From Apostichopus parvimensis (lineage: Eukaryota; Echinodermata; Holothuroidea; Aspidochirotida; Stichopodidae): a stretch of DNA of 64,000 nucleotides. Each line of letters starts with the position of its first letter. Positions within the stretch are counted from its first letter, which is position 1. Made by a program: the position numbers and the translations under genes. Location of the stretch: NCBI GenBank assembly GCA_000934455.1, contig KN885370.1:37546-101545 (forward strand), given 5' to 3'. Positions 60,901 through 62,907 of the stretch are shown piece by piece. The notes under the pieces were generated by a model. It did not search any database and had not been told where the DNA came from. It saw only the letters and a list, made by a program, of their open reading frames with translations.

Positions 60901-62907
60901 AATACTAATTATGTGACTCTAAATCAGGGTTGTCCAACCTTTTGCAGAGGAGGGCCACATGGAATGATTATGATGAAGAAGGGGGCCGCATGAACCCTAC
61001 GCTCAATTTTTCGCCCGATGCCCAAGGCAACAAAATGTGAGCACTGCGCGCGGAGCGCACTGATTTATTTTCCTTCCTGATAAAACAGATAAATAAAGTT
61101 CAGCCGCACCCCCCCCCTCCGCTGAGAGAGTGTCACATAAACTGACCTGTATGCAGGTTTTTGGACCCAGAAGGTTCGAATGATTGATTATATAGCTTCA
61201 AATTGTTATCAATAAATCTGCTCACTAAAATTTCGCACCATAGAGCATTTCTGGCGGGCCCGACGCAACCCTGCGGCGGGCCGGACTGTGGCCCGCGGGC
61301 CGTAGGTTGGACAACCCTGCTCTAAATGGATCCTTTCTCTACCTGCTTGAGGCACTCGTAACAGGTATTTTGGGAACCAAAAAAGGAACTGTGTCAGCAA
61401 ATATTAATGGGGAGAGGGGGAGTGGGAAGGGTGGAAGGGTTGAAGCACAAGACAAAAATTTCTTTTACCAAATTTAGTAATTAAATTTACTTGAAGGCAT
61501 GTATTTGAAAAATAAGTGTAGGTTTGGCTGACCCAATGGAAATATAGTTTCTCAGTCAGTGGCATATGTACATATAGCTAACATTAATGTGTTGCTAAAA
61601 AAAGGATCACATTTTATTCAGAAATGTGTATGGGGGACATGATCAAGATATTTCACTATATTTTAAGAGAAAGGTGAAATTTTGAGGGCATCTCAGTTTT
61701 TGCAGCCAGCTATGTAAATTGAGGATGATGAGATGGGTATAAAGAAAAAGTTTATCAGAAAAGGTCAAGAAACAAACATTTTGTCTATCTTGGAAAACCC
61801 TTGCCAAAGAACTGAAAAGGTAAAATGGATTAGTAAATTATGCAGCTAGATGACTTGCATATATGCATGGAAGGTTGTCAAATTATTCAATAATTTATTA
61901 GTACAGTATTTATATGGTCAACCTTTAATAATATTGGCCAGCTATGTTGGGAAAATTAACTTTTTAACACACTCAGTGTCAATATACAATATGAACACTT
62001 AATTATTCCTGACAATAAGAGAAAATTACCAAGTAGGATTATTTTTCCTTACTCTTTTTCCACTGTTTATAATTTCCCAGTCATTTTACCATTATGCATA
62101 TTCGTAGAAAACTTTAGGTTCATATGCATGGAGCTCAAGGAGTTTATTGCCATCACTGTTTATTTTAAGCCATGGGATCTAAATGAGATCGGGGTGAACA
62201 AGCTTAATCCTCTTATGGAGGGACCTGGTATGTAATCCTCTTAGCTTACTCGATAGAGTTTATTGGAGAGAATCATCCAGTTTTAAAAGGGACACTTTAG
62301 TCCATGCAGTATACTGTCTGCCCCCCAATCATTGCCACTTTTATCATTGTGATCTTTTATCACCTCCTTTAATGAACCCAGTGGTCATGCATATCACATT
62401 CCACAAATGTAAGGTTGGATAAATTAGAGCCCTAGTATAATGTTACCCAGGCCTAGTTCCTGAGTACAGGTTACACTATATGCTACAGCAAATTCATTCC
62501 CCATCGTTTATTTCTCTTTCTTTCCATTTGTGTGTGGAAATTATGCAAACTTATGTCAGTTAGGCATAGTGCTTTGGTATTTGGGAATGATTATAATAAT
62601 AACATTAGTAAATACTAACCTACGCCTACCTACGTTCAGACGTTTACGTACCATCGTTATTCATCTGCATATAGCCTAACATTAGCACAAAAAAATGGCA
62701 AAAAATATATTTAACAATTTGTTAATCAAACGAATACTGACAGTTCGTTTCATTCTTTTAATGGTGAAAAACAAACCGACATTAACATGACGAATCGAAA
62801 AGCATGTCACTTTACCTAGTCTGTCGCCAAAGGAAGATTTGTATTGGAAGTGGAACTTGTTTCGCTGCTGCTTTCGACCCGTCGCCGGATTGCTTTCGCT
62901 TCACCAT
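762..62907 (-). CDS. unc80: UNC80 homologue, NALCN channel complex scaffold (49 coding exons, 3' end outside window)
   Basis: UNC80 is a very large HEAT/ARM-like helical scaffold. In the family it pairs with UNC79 and holds the NALCN sodium-leak channel at the neuronal plasma membrane, setting resting excitability. I recognised it exon by exon from my memory of vertebrate UNC80: the N-terminus (MVKRK..., PLPIQIFLWRQT), VENKLHGLSPSL, GMKRLQFLMDCLNPGT, LFNVLNGALLL-type segments, ITDW/MTDW...RPALIQILKRLDKLF, and others. All 49 exons have GT/AG boundaries and compatible phases, giving 3,306 codons plus one base without a stop. That already exceeds the roughly 3,250 residues I recall for the whole human protein, mainly because exon 3 is expanded. 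The last few hundred residues must lie left of position 1. Donors of exons 5, 10, 24 and 45 are weak (GTTTGT, GTTACA, GTACAT, GTTTGT). Introns not listed separately are short (about 80-1,300 bases) and show nothing beyond the repeats listed. Exon entries follow in transcription order. Confidence 0.96.
1080..1390. repeat. degenerate 18-21-bp repeat (AGTGCCATGGCCTAGCCT)
   Basis: Many imperfect copies of AGTGCCATGG / GGCCTAGCC modules. It lies upstream of the exon 49 acceptor in intron 48. Confidence 0.75.
1504..1975. repeat. 35-bp minisatellite, about 13 copies, intron 48
   Basis: The unit GGGACGGTAGAGGGCACTAG plus ATACTGTGACTACCT repeats with few changes. On the minus strand each unit contains CCCAG|GTAGTC, a donor-like sequence. 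The array starts about 25 bases downstream of the exon 48 donor. Confidence 0.92.
2000..2123 (-). CDS. unc80: unc80 exon 48
   Basis: Residues 3194-3234 plus one base. DLYTLEQVFGGTSLFNSPER then TILLYMVLPLCLRVGCGRK, equivalent to DFPLSHVISPFTNQERREGM and LLNLLIPFVLTVGSGSK. Acceptor CTCTAG, donor GTTAGC. It is separated from exon 47 by a 5.6-kb intron containing an assembly gap; phase and homology leave no residues missing. Confidence 0.93.
3922..4327. other. assembly gap (406 Ns)
   Basis: A run of N inside intron 47. Reading frames that cross it are meaningless. It begins just after a G-rich tract, which may have caused the break. Confidence 0.99.
7472..7565. repeat. 16-bp repeat (CCTTTTACTATGTAAA), about 5 copies
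   Basis: Degenerate short tandem array in intron 47, alternating TACTATGTAAAC and TACTATGTTAAC. Confidence 0.8.
7643..7784. repeat. decayed duplicate of the exon 47 end
   Basis: 7648-7680 resembles 7757-7784: on the minus strand TTGGTCGCAAT, six variable bases, ATGCATTNTATGANGGT. The duplicate lies about 104 bases downstream of the real donor and keeps a GGT where the donor would be (TGATGGTCAAGG). Confidence 0.6.
7760..7930 (-). CDS. unc80: unc80 exon 47
   Basis: Residues 3137-3193. SLLNICLTLLLCD, GDGLSLAHV, FTPPPVFCSAVIRLVAMQMH match SLINVCVNLVMG, ADGLPLLHL and PLPFSTAVVRLVALQIQ. Acceptor TAACAG, donor GTAAGC. Confidence 0.95.
8335..8680. repeat. 42-bp minisatellite, 8 copies, intron 46
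   Basis: The unit CTTTCTTTTAGAGACTACTG plus AATATTCATTCTCCATACCTTG is repeated, with a decayed copy at 8080-8123. Because 42 is a multiple of three, a 14-residue repeat frame runs through it on both strands; it is intronic and not taken as coding. The array starts about 42 bases downstream of the exon 46 donor. Confidence 0.9.
8723..8818 (-). CDS. unc80: unc80 exon 46
   Basis: Residues 3105-3136. RQLDWESAANFLKGLYATLT and RQSIISHLPHLK match RQVEWEPASNLIEGVCLTLQ and RQPIISFLPHLR. Acceptor CTTCAG, donor GTAAGT. A 42-bp repeat starts about 40 bases into the next intron. Confidence 0.97.
9348..9471 (-). CDS. unc80: unc80 exon 45
   Basis: Residues 3063-3104. YLTKMIPMTDWSNQDLRPAL and KRLDKLFQKIHKKPTL match YIMEMLPITDWTAEAVRPAL and KRLDRMFNKIHKMPTL. 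Acceptor TCGTAG. Donor GTTTGT is weak but is the only one that keeps frame with exon 46. Confidence 0.95.
9594..9673 (-). CDS. unc80: unc80 exon 44
   Basis: Residues 3037-3062 plus two bases. RLSEVALTLLKVAPHDPIIM matches RLAEIAHSLLKLAPYDTQTM. The acceptor TTAACAG lies 15 bases from the (ATT)n tail of an upstream LINE. Donor GTACGT. Confidence 0.96.
9690..10160 (-). mobile_element. 3' end of an L2/CR1-like LINE with (ATT)n tail
   Basis: 10135-9845 on the minus strand encodes the hallmark C-terminal tail of many non-LTR retrotransposon polymerases: GTAPAYICDML..., VPARTKTYEAHSFAVAAPVL WN..., FNKQLKTFLFNVAYE, then a stop. The 3' UTR ends GCGCTTTATAAGAACTGTAT and (ATT)n at 9690-9709, as in L2/CR1-type elements. 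It is 5'-truncated. It lies in intron 43, sense to unc80, and ends 15 bases before the exon 44 acceptor. Confidence 0.85.
10814..11027 (-). CDS. unc80: unc80 exon 43
   Basis: Residues 2965-3036. A charged insert (WKRYEDDSEDAEITTEF) precedes CRPRDMLLSVVATFFSHSLQ and LLDTKSHL, matching RRPRESLLNICTEFYKHCGP and LLDVKSHM. Acceptor CTTCAG, donor GTAAGT. Confidence 0.95.
11341..12100. repeat. 40-bp array built from the exon 42 / intron 42 boundary, 19 copies
   Basis: Nineteen units in exact 40-bp register from 11341. On the minus strand each is the last 31 bases of exon 42 (ATGAGGACATGAGGGAGGAT then TTTACATTTAG) plus GTGAGAATT. The copy at 12061-12100 is the real exon end; 18 lie downstream in the intron. 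Nearly all keep the AG|GTGAGA donor, and at least four have CAG|GTGAGA, closer to consensus than the real TAG|GTGAGA. Confidence 0.95.
12069..12239 (-). CDS. unc80: unc80 exon 42
   Basis: Residues 2908-2964 plus two bases. A Ser/Thr-rich linker ends in GDEDMREDFTFR, equivalent to the charged LDERIAREEFRRPR region. Acceptor TTGCAG, donor TTTAG|GTGAGAAT. Its last 31 bases plus nine intron bases are the repeat unit of the 19-copy array at 11341-12100. Reading through the donor gives an immediate TGA. Confidence 0.93.
13021..13430 (+). repeat. three tandem tRNA-Ser-like units, 156-bp period
   Basis: Each unit has AGTGGCAGAGTGGTTAGTGC (A-box-like) and CCGGTTCAAATCC (B box) about 45 bases later, as in a serine tRNA. 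Anticodon and T stems do not pair properly. Units start near 13021, 13177 and 13333 and share their spacers (GAAGTTGAAATATTAGAAACG). This looks like a tandemly amplified tRNA-derived element. Confidence 0.65.
13487..13561 (+). pseudogene. tRNA-Ala-like sequence (TGC loop), not functional
   Basis: A paired anticodon arm TCAGC-TTTGCAA-GTTGA (13517-13533) and a perfect T arm CTGGG-TTCAAGC-CCCAG (13538-13554) are present. The flanks cannot form an acceptor stem (3' side GTGAGCA has no partner), so this is a tRNA-derived relic or a SINE head rather than a gene. Confidence 0.5.
13572..13735. repeat. 53-bp tandem repeat, 3 copies
   Basis: Units start CTCCCTGACAAGGTTCTGG and end GAGTTGCACGCCACCCC-like, with internal changes. 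It follows directly on a tRNA-Ala-like sequence. Confidence 0.8.
13813..13890 (+). repeat. tRNA-like relic
   Basis: A-box-like TGGTCTAGTGGTAGGG and B-box GGTTCAATCCC are spaced as in a tRNA, but stems are not complete. Probably a SINE head. Confidence 0.35.
15146..15303 (-). CDS. unc80: unc80 exon 41
   Basis: Residues 2856-2907 plus two bases. VLDAIIPLKLQELMEF and MAGSIKALIAGAEGLA align with VLEALVPCYLQKLKRQ and LATSLQALLYSVEVLT. Acceptor CTTTAG, donor GTAAGG. Confidence 0.94.
15940..16053 (-). CDS. unc80: unc80 exon 40
   Basis: Residues 2818-2855. It opens DFCYSGEHENNFSFLEAIRL and contains VVAYAPEST, matching DFCYGNEDLTFSISEAIKL and VVAYAPES. The acceptor is TATTTAG. A second AG 14 bases inside the exon would shift the frame and is rejected. 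Donor GTGAGC. Confidence 0.95.
16229..16460. repeat. tandem duplication, about 154-bp period, intron 39
   Basis: The segment TCGCCTTTGATCATTTTACG and its T-rich continuation occur at about 16240 and 16394 with modest divergence. Confidence 0.75.
16814..16921 (-). CDS. unc80: unc80 exon 39
   Basis: Residues 2782-2817. CFYKLIQSLEKDSPDHLDIL and GEKPLKTL match CLFDLLQSLEGETTDILDIL and AEKPLKSL. Acceptor TTTCAG, donor GTAAGT. Confidence 0.97.
17174..17230 (-). CDS. unc80: unc80 exon 38
   Basis: Residues 2763-2781. TFGSVAPLLQFHNDGNPLK, equivalent to LFASVAPLLEFPDAANNG. Acceptor TCGCAG, donor GTACGT. Confidence 0.95.
17395..17545. repeat. about 57-bp repeat, 2-3 copies, intron 37
   Basis: ATGTACACTGTAGGAGAGAT followed by GTGTAGGTTTGATGAATG recurs with small changes. 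Confidence 0.7.
18333..18383 (-). CDS. unc80: unc80 exon 37
   Basis: Residues 2746-2762. FVCEKFYLLHMKPFVLQ, matching FACHQFYILHRKPFVLQ. Acceptor TTACAG, donor GTGAGT, phase 0 at both ends. Confidence 0.97.
18384..20520. other. intron 36 with dispersed duplicate
   Basis: 2.1 kb. A 115-bp segment (TTAACATCAAAGTATCTAAG ... CACAGAAAGATATT) occurs at about 19095-19213 and again at 19606-19718. A run of GATATTGAGCAAAA units follows at 19700-19800. Nothing else recognised. Confidence 0.7.
20521..20599 (-). CDS. unc80: unc80 exon 36
   Basis: Residues 2719-2745. FQYIMPTILRVYSQHPNNPM, equivalent to YQWILPTMLQVYSDYESNPQ. Acceptor GCTCAG, donor GTATAA. Confidence 0.96.
21454..21638 (-). CDS. unc80: unc80 exon 35
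   Basis: Residues 2658-2718 plus two bases. SDFPWMEDIQLFLNVLNGAL aligns with SEFPWGDEIMLFLNVFNGAL. Acceptor TTTCAG, donor GTAGGT. Confidence 0.97.
21850..22246. repeat. degenerate minisatellite, intron 34
   Basis: Repeated GGACACTAATGCTGTAACAA and CATCTCTAGCCA modules with unit length about 45-60 bases. It ends about 80 bases downstream of the exon 34 donor. Confidence 0.8.
22329..22484 (-). CDS. unc80: unc80 exon 34
   Basis: Residues 2606-2657. HDELIRLPSFPRKSLDAEFA and LLGLDTMHKYQWIK match QEDLLRLPSFPRSAIDAEFS and LFGLDTLQKSLWIQ. Acceptor CTTCAG, donor GTAAAA. Confidence 0.97.
22865..23051. repeat. 90-bp duplication of exon 33 end plus its splice donor
   Basis: 22911-22961 and 23001-23051 are identical over 51 bases, covering the last 30 bases of exon 33, the GTAAGG donor and 21 intron bases. 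Similarity continues through a poly(C) run and ATTAAATGATAA-type sequence. Result: a second, perfect copy of the donor at 22930-22931. Confidence 0.9.
23022..23099 (-). CDS. unc80: unc80 exon 33
   Basis: Residues 2580-2605. AFTLKLSELGRVYFSWIMIN, equivalent to VFTRKLEEVGRVLFLISLTQ. Acceptor TTCTAG, donor GTAAGG. Its last 30 bases and the donor are duplicated about 90 bases downstream (22932-22961). Confidence 0.95.
23559..23680 (-). CDS. unc80: unc80 exon 32
   Basis: Residues 2539-2579. VKSYVRDFYAYKRSQYPELI aligns with NKTYVRDIYPFRRSVSPQLN. Acceptor CATAG, donor GTTAGT. Confidence 0.96.
23970..24185. repeat. 17-bp-type minisatellite (TATTGTTGTAAACACAC), about 12 copies
   Basis: Degenerate units of 14-18 bases. 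The array ends about 67 bases downstream of the exon 31 donor (24252). Confidence 0.8.
24253..24349 (-). CDS. unc80: unc80 exon 31
   Basis: Residues 2507-2538. LDFFKIDPEEHNAHFLVDKK aligns with LEFFNIPESQSTHYFLMDKR. Acceptor TTTCAG, donor GTGAGT. Confidence 0.96.
24406..24642 (-). mobile_element. tRNA-derived SINE, copy 1
   Basis: Reverse-strand copy: head ATTAATGGCTCAGTGGTTAA, B box GGTTCGAGTC, the same body, and a (TACA)n tail (24406-24420 on the plus strand reads GTATGTATGTATATA). It lies in intron 30, sense to unc80; its tail starts about 57 bases upstream of the exon 31 acceptor. Confidence 0.83.
24823..25154. mobile_element. MITE with 8-bp TSD, hAT/P-like, 332 bp
   Basis: Ends CAGGCGCGTAGCCA and TGGCTACGCGCCTG are perfect 14-bp inverted repeats with G/C runs just inside. 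The element is flanked by exact 8-bp duplications GATTGGAT (24815-24822, 25155-25162). It has no coding capacity and an AT-rich core. Intron 30. Confidence 0.88.
25747..25806 (-). CDS. unc80: unc80 exon 30
   Basis: Residues 2487-2506. RVIIHGPNEMDIPTQLPIAE matches LVVHGQNECDIPTQLPVHE. Acceptor TCTCAG, donor GTGAGT, phase 0 at both ends. Confidence 0.97.
26349..26387 (-). CDS. unc80: unc80 exon 29 (39-base exon)
   Basis: Residues 2474-2486, PTLLVSANVPCAK, equivalent to vertebrate VKLLVTASMPGTK. Acceptor CATCAG, donor GTAAGA, phase 0 at both ends. The short length is supported by an exact fit to the homologue. Confidence 0.92.
26748..26900. repeat. 25-bp A/T-rich minisatellite, 6 copies, next to exon 28 donor
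   Basis: The unit GGTAAATAAATAATAAATTA plus CTGAA is repeated about six times. The array ends 15 bases from the exon 28 donor (26915). Confidence 0.88.
26916..27068 (-). CDS. unc80: unc80 exon 28
   Basis: Residues 2423-2473. VKDIKQTLKKEQCD at the end matches FKDLKQTMKKEQCEV; the start (IGFVIYHCRAPHSG) fits GLIMYFVRTPCEWG. Acceptor TCACAG, donor GTGAGT. A 25-bp A/T-rich repeat starts about 15 bases into the following intron. Confidence 0.96.
27474..27560 (-). CDS. unc80: unc80 exon 27
   Basis: Residues 2394-2422. EELILLMKRMF...EIPSQVAHTLFNYL, equivalent to DELMYMLRKLL...DFPAQTSHILFNYL. Acceptor TCACAG, donor GTATGG. Confidence 0.96.
27893..27993 (-). CDS. unc80: unc80 exon 26
   Basis: Residues 2360-2393. 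TLWNCLVEEPALICRYILEK aligns with VLWNCLIEDPSTVLRHFLEK. Acceptor TGGCAG, donor GTATGT. Confidence 0.97.
29001..29147 (-). CDS. unc80: unc80 exon 25
   Basis: Residues 2311-2359. TFGVFFPSSVCGAIVQLTSA and DDSEVNLEGVA align with vertebrate AVFPACICAAVLPIVHLMEDGEV. Acceptor TTTTCAG, donor GTAATT. Confidence 0.94.
29148..32098. other. intron 24 of unc80
   Basis: 2.95 kb, strongly AT-rich, with a GAT/GAA microsatellite near 31722-31757 and a G-rich tract near 31245. Nothing else is recognisable. Confidence 0.75.
32099..32263 (-). CDS. unc80: unc80 exon 24
   Basis: Residues 2256-2310. It has two RRxS motifs (GQRRVSIAP, ARRASLWSG), as in vertebrates (SRRLSVSP, RRGSVWS), plus a seven-alanine run between them. 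The acceptor is CTCAG and the donor GTACAT is weak. Reading past the donor stays open for about 20 codons and then stops, so an intron-retained short form is conceivable. Confidence 0.9.
32264..36544. other. intron 23 of unc80
   Basis: 4.3 kb. It contains the SINE at 33307-33549. The rest is AT-rich with short C-rich tracts (near 33890 and 36050). I see no exon or RNA gene. Confidence 0.75.
33307..33549 (+). mobile_element. tRNA-derived SINE, copy 2
   Basis: Head TTAGCTCAGTGGTTAACGCC, B-box-like GTTCAAGTCACTCC, the shared family body and a short TACATACTAC tail. It lies in intron 23, antisense to unc80. Confidence 0.83.
36545..36725 (-). CDS. unc80: unc80 exon 23
   Basis: Residues 2196-2255. 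AVSRTHQRLENLRKHWLKEE with a charged, probably coiled-coil stretch, then TNVPIIQQAAHEPS. It aligns with vertebrate AVSRSHQRAEHILKNLQQEEE and AIPITQEACYEPT. Acceptor TCGTAG, donor GTAAGG. Confidence 0.96.
37215..37346 (-). CDS. unc80: unc80 exon 22
   Basis: Residues 2152-2195. VPPPSIDFTVPSPTLG, then LDPPWMP, matching IPPPSINFTLPSPVLG and FDPPWVP. Acceptor TGACAG, donor GTGAGG. Confidence 0.97.
37926..38107 (-). CDS. unc80: unc80 exon 21
   Basis: Residues 2091-2151. AAMVLICAVKIPDQVTSLMV and LWRFRHQVWPHMED are near-identical to vertebrate UNC80. Acceptor ATATAG, donor GTCAGA. Confidence 0.97.
38465..38603 (-). CDS. unc80: unc80 exon 20
   Basis: Residues 2045-2090. APMEILCKAAPLLSDELLAD aligns with vertebrate APLSLLIKAAPILTEEMYGD; AWEVLL follows. 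Acceptor TTTCAG, donor GTAAAT. Confidence 0.96.
39382..39600 (-). CDS. unc80: unc80 exon 19
   Basis: Residues 1972-2044. A Ser/Thr-rich region (SHSTLKSFRDLRRESTSSTL) ends with DSPTMKYMKTQ, equivalent to KDSGMLKYIRLQV. Acceptor ACATAG, donor GTAGTT. Confidence 0.92.
39725..40085. repeat. tandem duplication, about 180-bp period, two diverged copies
   Basis: Both copies carry GTTTACCCTG followed by CCAATGT, then AACACACCATGTTAA and TTTTCCATCT with a TCAGGAATATG end. Intron 18. Confidence 0.75.
40193..40399 (-). CDS. unc80: unc80 exon 18
   Basis: Residues 1903-1971. The Cys/His-rich segment CNHQQSCHPNCLQRQKRNCY followed by RLMKAVKAVYGE aligns with the vertebrate THVDYCHPHCYLHHSRSC / RLVRAIKLLYG. 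The Cys/His spacing is conserved and might bind metal. Acceptor TCCCAG, donor GTAACT. Confidence 0.95.
40525..40737. repeat. homopurine/homopyrimidine tract, about 210 bp
   Basis: The plus strand is almost pure A/G, with GGGGAAGA repeats at 40632-40700. The unc80 pre-mRNA is therefore polypyrimidine here. It lies 126 bases upstream of the exon 18 acceptor. Long mirror-symmetric purine tracts can form triplex (H-DNA) structures; no protein is implied by the open frames through it. Confidence 0.85.
41192..41388 (-). CDS. unc80: unc80 exon 17
   Basis: Residues 1837-1902. It is acidic and Ser-rich (GRKVSSISMDDDSTGETSSV) and ends DVDLSKNMTWIP, matching vertebrate ENYHRNMSWL. Acceptor TTACAG, donor GTAAGT. 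Confidence 0.93.
41832..42268. repeat. 41-bp array built from the exon 16 / intron 16 boundary, 11 copies
   Basis: On the minus strand each unit reads AACACTCTATG|GTGAGTAATAG followed by CCAAAAATGTTACCG. The first copy is the real exon 16 end and donor (42256-42257), followed by ten downstream copies near 42212, 42171, 42131, 42091, 42051, 42011, 41973, 41931, 41891 and 41851. Most retain the full ATG|GTGAGT; one has GTGACT, one CA|GTGAGT. Unit length varies between 38 and 42. Confidence 0.92.
42257..42400 (-). CDS. unc80: unc80 exon 16
   Basis: Residues 1789-1836, a basic, Ser-rich linker (NPPGRKQSKGGLLRRQV...). It is supported by phase (1/1), a GAACAG acceptor and a GTGAGT donor. Its last 12 bases and its donor are the seed of the tandem array at 41832-42268. 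Reading through the donor meets a TAA two codons later. Confidence 0.85.
43331..43432 (-). CDS. unc80: unc80 exon 15
   Basis: Residues 1755-1788. GERKISFAVMPDEDSQHSSN, equivalent to vertebrate YERKISFAGVLDENEDSKDS. Acceptor TCACAG, donor GTAAGT. Confidence 0.93.
43988..44284 (-). CDS. unc80: unc80 exon 14
   Basis: Residues 1656-1754. ACPPGLKYIACQLLLEVTSF aligns with vertebrate KMAACQLLLEITTF. A disordered Ser/Pro/Gln-rich tail follows. Acceptor TTTTCAG, donor GTATGT. Confidence 0.96.
44641..44776 (-). CDS. unc80: unc80 exon 13
   Basis: Residues 1611-1655. AVGNRLEELERQQPF, then FKRRLRREDDAEDYLNE, matching the vertebrate TKRRLRKEDEEEDFLDD. Acceptor ACGCAG, donor GTCAGA. Confidence 0.95.
45339..45557 (-). 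CDS. unc80: unc80 exon 12
   Basis: Residues 1538-1610. RAPVVARAALFIECCHFVHR and NHGDWPEWMK are almost identical to the vertebrate sequence. An Arg/Gly-rich loop follows, then SAAKLFYLWAE. Acceptor TTGTAG, donor GTGAGA. Confidence 0.97.
45597..46073. repeat. 116-bp direct repeats flanking a SINE
   Basis: 45597-45712 and 45957-46073 are about 93% identical by eye (TGTTCAAAAGTTATCCGAAAG ... TAGTTTCTAATAGCTATTG type sequence). The SINE at 45713-45956 fills the space exactly. This is far longer than a normal SINE target-site duplication. Confidence 0.85.
45713..45956 (+). mobile_element. tRNA-derived SINE, copy 3, with (CATA)n tail
   Basis: The tRNA-like head TAGCTCAGTAGTTAACGCC has a B box GGTTCGAGTC at 45765-45774. 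The family body follows, ending GGAGGATC and an ACATACATACATAC tail. It lies exactly between two 116-bp direct repeats (45597-45712 and 45957-46073), in intron 11, antisense to unc80. Confidence 0.85.
46246..46439 (-). CDS. unc80: unc80 exon 11
   Basis: Residues 1473-1537. An acidic start (VDDEEETSDSVD) is followed by AGMKRLQFLMDCLNPGTVPD and FLAAALDL, one of the best-conserved UNC80 motifs. Acceptor TCCCAG, donor GTGAGA. Confidence 0.96.
46723..46791 (-). CDS. unc80: unc80 exon 10
   Basis: Residues 1450-1472 (DTNPTIHVIEMTIMNDFAKL). A small exon, phase 1 at both ends, with acceptor TTAAAG and a weak donor GTTACA. Being phase-symmetric it could be skipped without a frameshift. Confidence 0.7.
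46871..46973 (-). CDS. unc80: unc80 exon 9
   Basis: Residues 1416-1449 (EFGGPYPGKKKVGDHPFFIK...). Lys-rich linker. It is called from the TTCTTAG acceptor, GTAAGAA donor and phase continuity; homology is weak. Confidence 0.75.
47868..47968 (-). CDS. unc80: unc80 exon 8
   Basis: Residues 1382-1415, a polar linker (AVTTWRNKAARSQSGGEDSP). It is supported by phase (1 in, 0 out), a CCTGTAG acceptor and a GTAGGTG donor. Similarity to vertebrates is poor here, so it is less certain than its neighbours. A tandem repeat lies just upstream of its acceptor. Confidence 0.75.
47983..48315. repeat. minisatellite, about 65-bp unit, 5 copies, beside exon 8 acceptor
   Basis: The unit contains AACTTTAGGAATCTCCTTTA followed by AGTAGGTAGCTAAGAGGGG. 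Copies vary in length by several bases. The array begins about 15 bases upstream of the exon 8 acceptor (47969-47970), so branch-point sequence probably lies within it. Confidence 0.85.
48316..51864. other. remainder of intron 7
   Basis: 3.5 kb with pyrimidine-rich and poly(C) tracts (for example near 48800 and 48990) and a duplicated segment at 50990-51165. I see no exon, RNA gene or mobile element. Confidence 0.7.
50990..51165. repeat. tandem duplication, about 100-bp period
   Basis: The segment CAAAAACAGTCTTTTATG followed by CAATATCATATACTATG occurs twice (from about 50991 and from about 51094) with few differences, in intron 7. It appears to be a simple intronic duplication. Confidence 0.75.
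51865..52061 (-). CDS. unc80: unc80 exon 7
   Basis: Residues 1316-1381. A Ser/Gly/Asp-rich low-complexity start leads to a basic segment (KLRRNLFKKKYRQMDS, then GPKRRFSVFQFG) that resembles the RRISLRKKLKLP region of vertebrates. Acceptor TTAG, donor GTAAGA. Confidence 0.88.
53365..53504 (-). CDS. unc80: unc80 exon 6
   Basis: Residues 1270-1315 plus two bases. It encodes ADARQLLHYIREVHGGVFRR, matching vertebrate CDIRQLVQFIKEAHGNVFRR, then GLIDSAGKG. Acceptor ATGCAG, donor GTGAGTA. Confidence 0.95.
53739..53920 (-). CDS. unc80: unc80 exon 5
   Basis: Residues 1209-1269. A Gly/Thr/Ser-rich linker is followed by GIEGTIVGCTLKSLITRLV, the conserved VEGIIV...FKSLITR motif. The acceptor is ATGCAG. 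The donor GTTTGT is weak, but the next exon joins in frame. Confidence 0.92.
54128..54307 (-). CDS. unc80: unc80 exon 4
   Basis: Residues 1149-1208. It encodes CLYRLFKIDPSQFRRYLRYV and ILDFLHALLGFCDDP, closely parallel to the vertebrate LTKLYKLDKMQFRQTMRDYV / VVDFLHALLGFC segment. Acceptor ACAG, donor G|GTGAGTA, phase 1 at both ends. Confidence 0.95.
54901..58204 (-). CDS. unc80: unc80 exon 3, giant 3.3-kb exon
   Basis: Residues 48-1148 plus one base, opening SFERVLVENKLHGLSP after a TTACAG acceptor. There are three conserved blocks: about residues 48-215 (helical, ending KPRRLIRVARR), about 435-470 (HFDVAVMRCLFNPSWSEE...), and about 1011-1149 (SGRVCDVALNIIDTLLEF, then ALGCHHGCGEGVRG). Between them lie predicted-disordered stretches: Pro/Glu-rich about 218-285; a Cys cluster C320-x2-C323-x9-C333-x-C335; a charged Lys/Glu segment about 505-545; and Ser/Pro/Thr-rich sequence about 550-1010 with four QEVKP motifs (near 715, 725, 753, 776). 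The insert is roughly twice the length I recall in vertebrates. The exon is GC-richer than its flanking introns and uninterrupted, unlike all other exons (39-297 bases). A TTG near its start (58189) is not the start codon: the frame continues upstream into exons 1-2. Donor G|GTGAGA. Confidence 0.95.
58789..59014 (+). mobile_element. tRNA-derived SINE, copy 4
   Basis: Same family as the copies at 33307, 45713 and 24406. It starts TTAGAAGTGTTAGCTCAGTGG (A box) and carries GTTCGAGTCACTCC (B box), then the shared body (TTGTTGACAATT..., CAGCTTGCGGCTTTGATAAG, GTTCCTGCTTGCGGGAGGATC). It lies in intron 2, antisense to unc80. Confidence 0.82.
59087..59135 (-). CDS. unc80: unc80 exon 2
   Basis: A 49-base exon that completes Ser31 and encodes residues to 47 (PFIKPKLTRLFEATCV). 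It has a CACAG acceptor and a GTATGT donor. Vertebrate UNC80 has an equivalent FLRPKLG...EASCV segment here. It joins exon 3 in phase 0. Confidence 0.92.
59529..59596. repeat. perfect 30-bp inverted repeat (hairpin)
   Basis: Arms 59529-59558 and 59567-59596 are exact reverse complements of 30 bases, separated by 8 bases (ACTGCAAA). Similarity continues imperfectly outward for a further 15-25 bases on each side. It could be a foldback element or a recent palindromic MITE; on RNA it would form a strong stem. Confidence 0.85.
59852..60240. mobile_element. MITE with 8-bp TSD, hAT/P-like, 389 bp
   Basis: Ends CATAGGTGTAGGAG and CTCCTACGCCTATG are inverted repeats with one mismatch. They are flanked by an exact 8-bp duplication CTTTTGGC (59844-59851 and 60241-60248). 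Poly(G) and poly(C) runs lie just inside each end. It has no coding capacity. It sits in intron 1, 1.5 kb from the hAT-like element. Confidence 0.82.
60925..61319. mobile_element. hAT-like non-autonomous DNA transposon (MITE), 395 bp
   Basis: The 16-bp terminal inverted repeats CAGGGTTGTCCAACCT and AGGTTGGACAACCCTG are perfect. The element is flanked by an exact 8-bp target-site duplication CTCTAAAT (60917-60924 and 61320-61327). An 8-bp TSD with TIRs beginning CAGGG is the hAT signature. There is no transposase reading frame. It sits in intron 1, and its interior is GC-rich near the ends. Confidence 0.88.
62816..62907 (-). CDS. unc80: unc80 exon 1 (start codon)
   Basis: Codons 1-30 plus two bases. 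The ATG at 62907-62905 is chosen because it opens with MVKRK and runs into KQVPLPIQIFLWRQT, the conserved UNC80 N-terminus. The donor is GTAAA. A basic, low-complexity stretch (residues 3-17) precedes the conserved helix. Confidence 0.93.
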